A model generated the notes under the pieces. That model was not told the origin of the DNA and searched no databases. It worked only from the letters and a program-made list of their open reading frames with translations. Shown in pieces: positions 33,701 to 43,900 of a DNA stretch of 64,000 bases. Position 1 is the first letter of the stretch; the number at the start of each line of letters is the position of its first letter. The stretch comes from Odontesthes bonariensis (taxonomy: Eukaryota > Chordata > Actinopteri > Atheriniformes > Atherinopsidae), in the NCBI RefSeq assembly GCF_027942865.1, contig NC_134509.1, positions 5,543,754 to 5,607,753 on the forward strand. Reading direction: 5' to 3'. Made by a program: the position numbers and the translations under genes.

Positions 33701-36700
33701 CTGGGCTCTGCTGCCTGTCAATCACCGATTGTGCGTGCGAAAAATAAGCATTTCTTGCATTTTGCGACTACGGAGGTCACCGTTTGCAACTTCAAGCGTT
33801 CTGATAGATCATGTAAACTCTTAAAATGCCAAAAATTAGGACTTTACGTATGACAACAACAAATCCTGCAGACTGCAGCTTTAATGTCCACTGTCTGTCT
33901 GTGCTCGTCATCCACAGAGACCCTCGATGGAGGTGTGGCCAACAAGTTCAGCCCAGCAACATTCTGTTCTCTATATAGCCTAATTTTTTAAAAATGCTGT
34001 TAAGCCAGCTGCCGTCGAGCAGTAATGTACGCATAGTTATTTTTTTGAGTTTTGAGTTATTTTCGACGATGCTGTTATTGCGGCTACCACCGCGCAGCAT
34101 GTAGTTAATTCTTAATTAGTTCTGTTAGTGATTACTTTCGACTGATGCTGTGTGAGCTGACGTGGGACACATCACACACATGAGTTCAGTAGGCCTAATG
34201 TATAGGCTACCCTTGTTGCCATGAATTTTTAGTGCTTTAATAAAATGCAATATTTTACCAGTTGATGAGGCTGCATACTTTTTTTTGAAATGGTATGGGT
34301 GTTTGCGTTGACCATAACGAGGGCGAAAAAGCCGCCACTGACCTAAACTGTGTGTTCAGGACACGATTAAACACAATGTAACAACAGGAACTTAAACAAC
34401 GTTCTAATATAATTAAAGCTCGCAACAATGTTGCAAAATATGAGCCCTTTACACACGAGCACGGATAGAGTTCCACGGTCAGATTGCAGGAAAGGCTCCG
34501 TTTTTTGCTCATTAAAATATTTCATTGAAGGAGATATATACAGCTATTTATTGTATTTACATAACATTCTACAAGTTTGAGAACCCCCCCCCTTTTTTTT
34601 TTTTTTTAAACCGCACCCCCTGTTAAAAACTACTTCCCACGGCCCTGTACCTTTTTATCTGGTCAATGTAAATGCATTAAATCAACAAGTGTAAAACCTT
34701 TTGCACACAAAAGGCGTCATACTTCCTGTCTGTCATGAGGCAGAGTTTTCGGGCCTTCAGTAGTCATTCTGGTTTTAGTGACTCACAGTCAATTAGCAGG
34801 CTTTCTGAGGAGTCACTGCTTGCTGCATCAGTGGCTGGGGGATGTTGGATCGATGGAGCATGTGCACAAAAGAAACACGGGCATTCTGGAGACGAGCTGA
34901 GGAGGATACAGTTTATTGTGGGAATCGTTCAAACTTTCTGCACTAATCACAATGAACTGAAATGTGGTTTAATCTTAATCTGATTTCCAATTGTAGACCC
35001 GCCCAATCTGACTGATCTAACAACACACAAACAGTTGGGCTGTTCTTGTCTCCGAACGAGCACATGTAGAACTATTACTCACGCCTGAGTAAGTGTGCGC
35101 ACCTCTGGATTTGCAACCTTTTGGAAAGATACTTAAAGGGAGGTTTTCTACTGAAAGGAGATTAGTTTGTAAATGTGAGGTCTCACACAAGTCAAAATCT
35201 GGTTTCTGGAAAAAAAGAAATCGTCTCTTTTCGAGTAAGATTTGTTGACTTTCAGAGGATCTTGGAGTAACGGCTTTGATATGCGTAAATATGGCATCAA
35301 TTGCCAAAAGCATCTGCCACAGATCAACTTTTTGGTAAAAGGCATTTTTTATTTTTTATTTTTTTTGTTTTTTTTTTTTTGGAGAAAATGAAGCATCTCA
35401 CTAGCCTAGAAATCTAGACGCCCCTAGCGACCGCAAATTGAATTTGCTCCCGGGCTTGTCTAGTCAGTTGTGGTCGTTTTGCGAGGCTACAAATCGAAAA
35501 TTAATCGGGCCAATCAAATCGTGAGGAGCGGGGTCGGAGGCCGGGCTACCTAGTGACGACAGAGGTGCGACGTTTCAGTGTGTAGTTCCAGAGAGAGGTA
35601 AACGATGGCTGCGAACAGTCTTTCAATTTGGCTTTGGCAGCGACTCTGGAAGATTTAGATATACAGTTTTCTTTGCGAGACGAACAGATAACTGCACTTA
35701 AGTTTTTTTTTTTTTTTTTTTAAAAAAGGACGTTTTCGGAATTTTGCCCATCGGGTACGGTAAAAGTTTAATTTACCAGCTTGCTCCGTTGGTCCTTTGC
35801 GCTGACTACGTAATCCTTCTTCATCGCTCTGATTGGTTGTTGCGCCATCCTATTGCGTGGCGTTGAGTGCAGAGGCAACTTGACAGACAACCGTTTATCC
35901 CGCCCACACTGCTATCCAGCGTCACTAGACCCCTGCACAGCTTTTTGCTGTACAGGTCTGGCTTGCTAGGCTAGCATCTCACACAAACACCAAAAATCTC
36001 ATTGCAACCAAAAGTATTTTGGTGCGAGTAAGTACCGCTATTCCTCCTCGGTAATTCACACAGACGGAGCCCGCTCAGCGCCACATCAATGTGTTCTTGT
36101 GCACAATAAGCTGACGTTGCAGAGTTGGCTCGTGCTTACACCCATTGCTTCTTTTGTATCTGTCACTCCCCTCCCTTTCTGGCTTGGAAGGTGTATCATG
36201 TGTGATTGCGTGACATCTGTGGAAAAAGGCTCATTGATGGAACGGTGCATTCATATTTATAAAAATAAAAAAAAACTTTTGCAAAGGGAAAAAATAGAGA
36301 AATTTAAAGACTGCACTTAGGTTACTGTTGAAACGAGGATGATTGGTTTTGCATGGAGGAAGAGCCCAAAATTCCTCCCGACTGTTGTTCATTTGTCATG
36401 AGTAGCTGCAAGAAACATTGATGGAGTCAGTTTTTTCAGTCGGATTGAGTTTTTCTGTATGGTTGGACCACATTCTCTGAGTTTTTTTTAAATTAGAAAG
36501 GGTTCATACAACCTTGCAACCGTTTATTGAAAATAGGACTTGAATGAAGAAATCAGGGAAAACTATTTATATATTCACTCTAGTTGAATTGGCTCTTATC
36601 GCAGTCTAGACAGCACGATGAGCAGCCCAAATGCTAATTAACTCTTTAAATGAACGGAATGAACGGAAGCGTGTATCCATGGCGATCTAATATTCTCATG

Positions 36701-37860
36701 CTTGGCTGCAGTTTGAAAAAAAAAAAAGCAACATCAACAATAACAAAAAGATGTCCTTCGTTCACCTTTTCTCCAAACGCCCCATTGCATCGACACAGTG
36801 ATTTATGTCTGTCTGCCTGCTCCTCTGTGAAATGGGAGAAAGGATGTTTACTGTGGCGAGTGCATTTGGCTCAGAAAGGGGGATCCCCCCTGCCGAGAAG
36901 CCAATAATGGTGTGCACTCAGAGGGTGGGAGTGAGAGATGGAGAGTGGAGGGATGACATTGCTTGTTACCAAAATAAAGCACCTCTCGCGGTCCTCCACC
37001 CATCCCTGTGTTCTGGAAGCAAACTGATCATTGGTGCCGGTTCTGTTCTTGTTGGGTTAGTCGCCGGCTTTCTTTTCTCCTTCCGGGCTCGATTTTGCTG
37101 CCGTCTTTGTCTGCCGGTGTCTCGACAGAACGACACGGCAGCAACTTCAGTCGGCATTGAAATAAGTAGAACCTCTTTCTTCATTCAGAGTTGGCTTTCG
37201 CCGGAGAAATGAGAAGTCGTGGAAATTAAACCTCTTTCTCAGGGGAGATGAAAGATGAGATGGGAGAGTCCTAAATGTGTACATTTGCAGTAGCATTCAT
37301 GCAAGCAAAATCTTAAGTAAAAAATTATGGAATTGGCTCGACCGGTGCTCAGACTTGTATGACAGCTTGGATGCAGCTGCACTAATGAAAAACACTGACT
37401 ACTAGGGGTGGGACGATATGCTTTGGTCACGATTCGATTGTATCACGATTCTTGATAATTGCGATTCTCCAAGTATTGCGATTCGATATAATCAGTAATT
37501 GCAATTTTCTTCCTCCTTAAAAAAAACAAACAAGTTGAATCATACACTTCTAGAATGAATGTCGTTCCCATAAACAATGCACATCAGTCTGTGTCAGTCA
37601 GTCCAGCAGCTGACATTTATTTCAACTGAGACAAAAAGAGGCATTTTTTAAAGTTTACAGTTACAAAATGAATTGAAATGTCCACACAGCACAAATGTGG
37701 GCTAGTTTTAACATAACTTAATGTGATGAATTGATGAAGTTTATCTGGACACGGATATGATGTAAAATAATCGATAAAGCTTCCCTTGGCATAGCAAATG
37801 TGTTTAGCATAAACGGTATTTAGATTACAATTCTGCTGCCATAATGCTGGACAGGACAAG

Positions 37861-37930
<70 letters not shown>

Positions 37931-40900
37931 ATCAATCCAGGGGAGAAAAATCGATTTTTAAAATCATCCCATAAAAAAATCGCGATATGTACATGAATCT
38001 ATTTTTTTCGCCCACCCATACTGACTACACAAAGGAAAAACAATATTCTTCATCAGTAGGGTTCCAGCTGTCTCGTGTAGCGGTAGACGGTTCAGCTTTG
38101 CAGCATGGAGCCTCATCACGTATGACCTTCTGTTCCCATCGTGAATCAGTCGGATTGAGATCCGGCGAGTTGGATGGCCGTGTCATTGAGTCATGTCCTT
38201 TCTGAAGAAAAGTTTGAATGCTCTTTGTTTGGCAGCGAGACGAATGGTCACCTTGAAAAACCAAAACCCTCTTTCGGTTACTGCAATGAGTCAGAAGTCC
38301 TGTGATCGCAATGACTGCCATCTCCTCCGGTTCTTCACCTGACATCAGCCCCATATCGCTGAGGTTTAAGTCAGAAAAATGGCCATTAGCCTGTTTTCCT
38401 CAGGTGCCCATCTTTAGGTTTCACTGGACCTGCACCGCACAAAAGCTCTGGCACCATCCCCTTATCCAATGCAGGTTGGGGATTAATTGCTTTCATCCAA
38501 TCTTCAGTCCACGACTGCTTCTCTTCAGTGAAACTTGTTTGCCTCTGTTTAGGAATTAGTGGTGGTTTTACATCCAGAAAAGCCTTCAACTGCCTTCTGA
38601 GTTTAATCGCAAACATTGACTCCTGTTTCTGCCCATTTGTTTTTAATTTCCTCTGTTGTGCGTTTTCTATCTTCAAGGCACACTGCTACCGTCACTATTA
38701 CTTTGACCTCTTCCTTGGTCAGCCGGTTAAAACGGCTCATTAAGCTCTATGAGCACTCATCTTGAACTGAAAACTGACTTCTTTGTTTAGACTTGATACG
38801 GTTGTTTTTTTGGTTTTTTTTTCAATCAATTTTTTCTCTACATGATCTTAATAAAATTGTTTGTGTGTGTGTGTGTGTGTGTGGGGGGGGGGGGGGTATT
38901 TTGTACATTATTTGATATTTTCAGGGCTTCTCCATATTTTCTGTCGAGGAGCATTTTGTCGCCACGGCGCTTAACAGTTTTGGAGAAGCTAAAATGATAA
39001 AGACGCCGTAATCTCACTCTCTGAACAACTGTCTGGCTTGTGACTGGTTTCCATGGCTTCAGACCGTACAGAAGACGAAACAAGATACAGAAAGGAGCCA
39101 CAGTAAGATAGAGGGCACATGGAATGACCTCCCATTCCTTATTTGCTTCACAGAATAAAACTCCCAGATGAATACAAAGAATGGTCCGCAGCGGTGTATT
39201 TTTCTACCTCTAAAGACTTACGGACACTCAAAGTTTGATTATGATGTATAAATGTAATATACAATACCATGTCAGTCTAAATTCCACACATAATGCATCT
39301 GTTTCCACAAAAGCTGGGCACAGACTGCAGGATCATTTAAGTGAAAATGGTGTAAAGAAAACCTTGAAAATTGAAATTCCAAATTGTTTTTTTTTTTTTT
39401 CTTTTTTTTTCTAAAACTTGAATTAGTCTCACAGAAGTCTTCTTAAAGGGATAGTTCGCCTCTTTTGACATGAAGCTGTATGACATCCCATATTAGCAAC
39501 ATCATTTATGAACATTGACTTATCCTCCGCTGCGTCCTGTGAGCAGAGTTCCAGCCGAGTTTTGGCGTTGATGAAGGTAGTCCGGCTAGTTGGCAGGGGC
39601 TAGGAAAATAAAGCGTCTTGCTTCTCAAAAAAATATGCGTTCAAAAGAGTAATACATTTGCATCACCAAATCGTTTTGCATGAAAAAGTCAGACCTCACT
39701 TCGCTTGGCGCTATTTTTGCCTCCCTTGATATCAATGCGTCCAATGTAAACTGCAGACCGAAGAGCAGACCGAGCAGCAAACACCGTAACAGGTGCGGCT
39801 ATCGCTAGGTGGCTGGGCGCATTGATATCAAGGGAGGCAAAAATAGCGCCAAGCGATGTGAGGTCTGACTTTTTCATCGAGAACGATTTTGTGATGCAAA
39901 TGTATTACTCTTTTGAACGCATATTGTTTTGAGAAGCAAAACACTTTATTTTTCTACCCCCAGCCAACTAGCCGGACTACCTTCGTGGACGCCAAAACGA
40001 GGCTGGAACTCTGCTCACAGGACGCAGCGGGGGGTAAGAAAATGTTCATAAATGATGTTGATAATATGGGATGTCATACAGCTTCATGTCAAAAGAGGCG
40101 AACTATCCCTTTAATGGCAGCATATGCTGGAACACCTGCATCACTGACCATAACCCCGCGGCCCTGACAACAAACTGGATGGACTCTTTCATCTTTCGCA
40201 CGGAGGACGCCGTCTTCATGAAAGACCGCAGGACAGCATTCCACCTCGCCCGAGTCCATTTGAAGCTCGGAGAAGACGATCGCCTCGCCGGATGTTGGTC
40301 ATACAGTTCAAAATTATTTGGACACACCTGCTACTTTCTGGCTGGTCCTGGATAGATTTTTATTTATTTTTATTCCCTTTGAATGTAAAAGGCGTTAACT
40401 TGCATGAGGATGTAAGTTACATGAGGATGAACAGAGTTCCCTGATGGTGGTTTTCAGTAGTGCTTCTGAGGCCATGCAGTGATTTATCTATTTATTGTCT
40501 TTGCTACAGCATGTCTGTTTTTATTGCAGCGCTCATGCAGAGACCCTCAGACTGGACGTGTAGTCGGAGAGCGCCGTGCCCGAGTTGAACTTGTTTTTAC
40601 TTCAGTGCAGAGCGAGCAGACGGCACGCCCAAACCCCAGCTTGGCTCGGGTCCGTTGTTGTGTTGTGCATCTCATAGACATGAATGAGTATGGAGGTGGA
40701 GCACAGCATCCACTGTATCCTGTGTTAAAGCCCCTTTATGTTCACGTCCTGTATTATTTTGAAATCCTTTTGTTTGGCTTCCTGTGTTTGTTTCATGTGA
40801 TGACCACGCTGGACACCTGTGAGCGTCACCTCCCTCAGAGCATTTATTGCACCCTCCTCGAGTGCCGGGTCACGATATGAATGACCTATATGCTGCGCTG

Positions 40901-43900
40901 TAAGAAACTCGGCTTCGCCACCTCTTCAGGTTCCCATAGCCACAAGTTAAAATTCTTCTAATCAATGCGCACCTGCAGGATATTTTCATATTTTGAAAGT
41001 CCCAATTTCCAATTTTGCTCTCACAATTCAGATTTGATGTTAATGTTTTTTTGTTTGTGTCCCACATCTATTTTCTTCAGTTTTTATCTGTTTAGATTTT
41101 TAACAAACGTCTCACTAAGGAACAACACGCAGTGACTGTGTCAGAAAGAGGAAGCCTCGAGCTGTGAGTGGGCAGAGACACCGACGCTTCGTTTGCCTCG
41201 TCTTGTCTCCGCTCTCCTTTGAGGACCGTCCTCGCTCTCAGTGATGACCACGGATACTTTGCACGCTCGTAAAGCAGTGGGGCCATACGCCACCTGGACC
41301 TTCTGTGCTGAGCAGCTCAGAAGTGCTCCGCGGGTCTGCCTCTCGTTTCAGTCTGACTGCCGCACTTTTTCAGTTGAGCAGATGGGAGATTTTTGGTTTT
41401 TGTTGGTTTGGCAACAATGAAGTGCGGCTTGAAGATTTTTGAGCCTCTTTTACTTACTTTGCCACATACATCCTGCTTCTTACAGAGAAACGAGACCCTT
41501 CGCAGGTACAGTAACGGTCTCCATATGCTGCTTTATTACGACTCGGTGAACCGTACTCTGTAGCTACACCGCTGTGACGGCACACAATGAAGAAACACGA
41601 GGAAAATGGTGTTTGCACCATTTCGCTAAGCACCACGAAATGAGACCCTGTTCCACCGGGTTCTTATCCCTCCCGGGATTTATATGTGGGACTCCATCAG
41701 TCCTCATTATTCTGCTGTATGAGGCTGTAATCGCTTCGTCATAGAAAGACTCGGCTTCACCTCGAGTCTCGGAGCTTCTTATAGAGTGCTCACACGGCTC
41801 TTGATGCTGTGACAGCTGCGGCTTTCTGCTCCGTCGGTTGTGCACCTGGGAGCGAATTTACAGTCTCTGCTGTGAATCCTCAAAGAATCAATTTCTCAGT
41901 TTCAGCAGAGCCTTCCGGGGCCTGTAAAGCATTCAGAGGTGATTATGTCCATCGTATCTGTCCACCTCTCATCCCACGTCTGTGGACGGGCAATCTTTGC
42001 TCGGTCTCCACTCGCTTGGGTCTTGATTGGAGGACTTCTTTCAGGCTTTGTCGGAGTCGCCTGAGAGATGTGTCTGATTTCAACTTGGGTTGTATTAATA
42101 TTTGTCATGAGAAATCCCTGCATGTGTCCCACTGTTTGAGTTTAATCTAGTCTGCTAGTTGATACAGGTACAAGTCGCAGGCGGCTCATGTTTCGAGGTG
42201 GAAGAATGATTGTGTGAGGAAAGGTGCTACACTGCTGAGAGAGACGTGTGTGTGTGTGTGTGTGTGTTAACCAGATGTAGCTGGGCAGACGGGAGCTCAG
42301 GTGCCACTGATTAGTGGCGGGAATGGTTCTTGCATGATGGAGAAGAATAGAAAAAATAACCGACGGCACAAGACGCAGAAACGGTGAGGATGTGTGTTGG
42401 GGAGAAACGGGTTGATGAACGAGGTGGTGGAAGTGGAGGCTGTAAGCGATCTGGCAACACAAGGCTGCAGAGAAATGGCACGGCAAATGGAGCGAGCTGC
42501 CAGTAATAAGATGATGCATCCAGTCTCATTCCAGCCACACCTGTGCGTGGAAAACAAGTGTGAGCACTTCCTCTTAAGGTTCTGCTTCATAATGTGTCAG
42601 TGTCACTCTCTGTCTTTCACTTTGGAATCCATCCAGGCCCGTTTGTCAGGCTGAACCACAGCGGGGCGAGCTGCTATTTTTATTTTTTTGGGTTAGGTGG
42701 GGGGGTCATTTGCCTGATGTAAGTTTATAGTAAATTCCTGCCCTGCCAGCGCTCCGATCCCTCATTGTTTACACAGTGGGAGGATGGATGTGGGGGGGGG
42801 GGGCGTGCTGAAGGTGTGAGGTGAAGTGAAGGTTGAAAGATAAAACACTACGGCAGACATGTGGGTGTGGGTGCAGCCCTGCCTCTGCTGACCACTGCGG
42901 GGTCCTCCCCCCACACCGTGAAGACTGCAGACGCACGTCTGTCTTTTGTCATTTTGTTATCTTGTGTTTAGTTTCTGGAAAAACTCCCCCTCGTCCACTC
43001 TGTCTGCCTAACGAGGCCTCGTCTCCTTGGTTCGTATTGATTGCCAAATTGAGTTGGTCAGTGTGTTTTAAGATGGTTTTCCATATAATGCTACTTGAGA
43101 ATGACCATTTTAACATTACCATTATATCACCATTTAAGGCTCCTTGAAAACATGTGCTTGTCTCAACGTTCCTCAACCATAAGAACCTCCCGTCACCGCC
43201 TCTTTTTGTCGGGGGTTTTAGTGGAGTTCATTGAAAGATGGTGTTTTTCAGTGAACCATTTTCTTGGGGCTAAACGTCAACAGTTCTATCACACAGGACT
43301 TGGTTTAAAAAAACAAAAACAAACTGGGGTCCTTTAAAGTGCCCATCCTCACATCTTTCTATCGTGACATTGTGTTTTGGTGAAATGCCCTTTCTCTGAA
43401 ATACCCGAGGTCAAGAGTTCGTCAGCAACACTAAAGCAGAAAAAGAGACCAACTCGGACAGATTGTGTTGCTTATGACTCAAGTCAACAGCTGATATTCA
43501 AAATGTTCATATACAGCATACCATTGTTGCAGATTCTCTGATTTGATGAAGACATTAACTAGAAGAAACAAAGGGGCCCGGTCAGGTGTGGGCTGAGAAT
43601 CGGATTCTCGGCCCAGACTGATCAATAGTGCTTCGAGTAATCTCTGTGCTCTCTCTCAAGCTGAGCCTTCCTCCCACCTTTATCCTCTCCTTGGCTACTT
43701 CTGAAGTGTTTACTCAACAAACACTTAAGTTCCCACCAGAGCTGTTTGCAGGACAGACTTGAGGACTGTAGCTGTGTGCAGAGGAACTTGACATTTCAAC
43801 CTGTCCTCGGCCTACTTCACTCACTGGCATTTTCCACTTTTATGGCTGTGTGGCTATGTAATATTTTCTCTCTGACTCCAACACGTTTACCTGGAAATGA

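Larger units (their letters stand above)
33018..34644. mobile_element. Large composite element with 11-bp direct repeat
   Basis: An exact 11-bp repeat CTGTACCTTTT lies at 33007-33017 and 34645-34655. Just inside, AGCCGTGGGAA (left) and TTCCCACGGCC (right) are inverted ends, followed by inverted GGGGGTGCGG/CCGCACCCCC. A tRNA-like SINE piece (33140-33230) and a TTAA element (33499-33880) lie inside. An 11-bp duplication would fit a Mutator-like or similar element; no transposase is visible. Confidence 0.6.

Noticed and set aside
36805..37212. 135-codon frame in usp43 intron 1
   Set aside because: Cys/Phe-rich chance composition, overlapping frame on the other strand, no domain.
37864..37930. 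Regulatory or origin-like AT tract
   Set aside because: It is a plain AT microsatellite inside a hAT-like element.
40479..40880. 133-codon frame
   Set aside because: No recognisable domain or splice support, and atypical composition; treated as chance.
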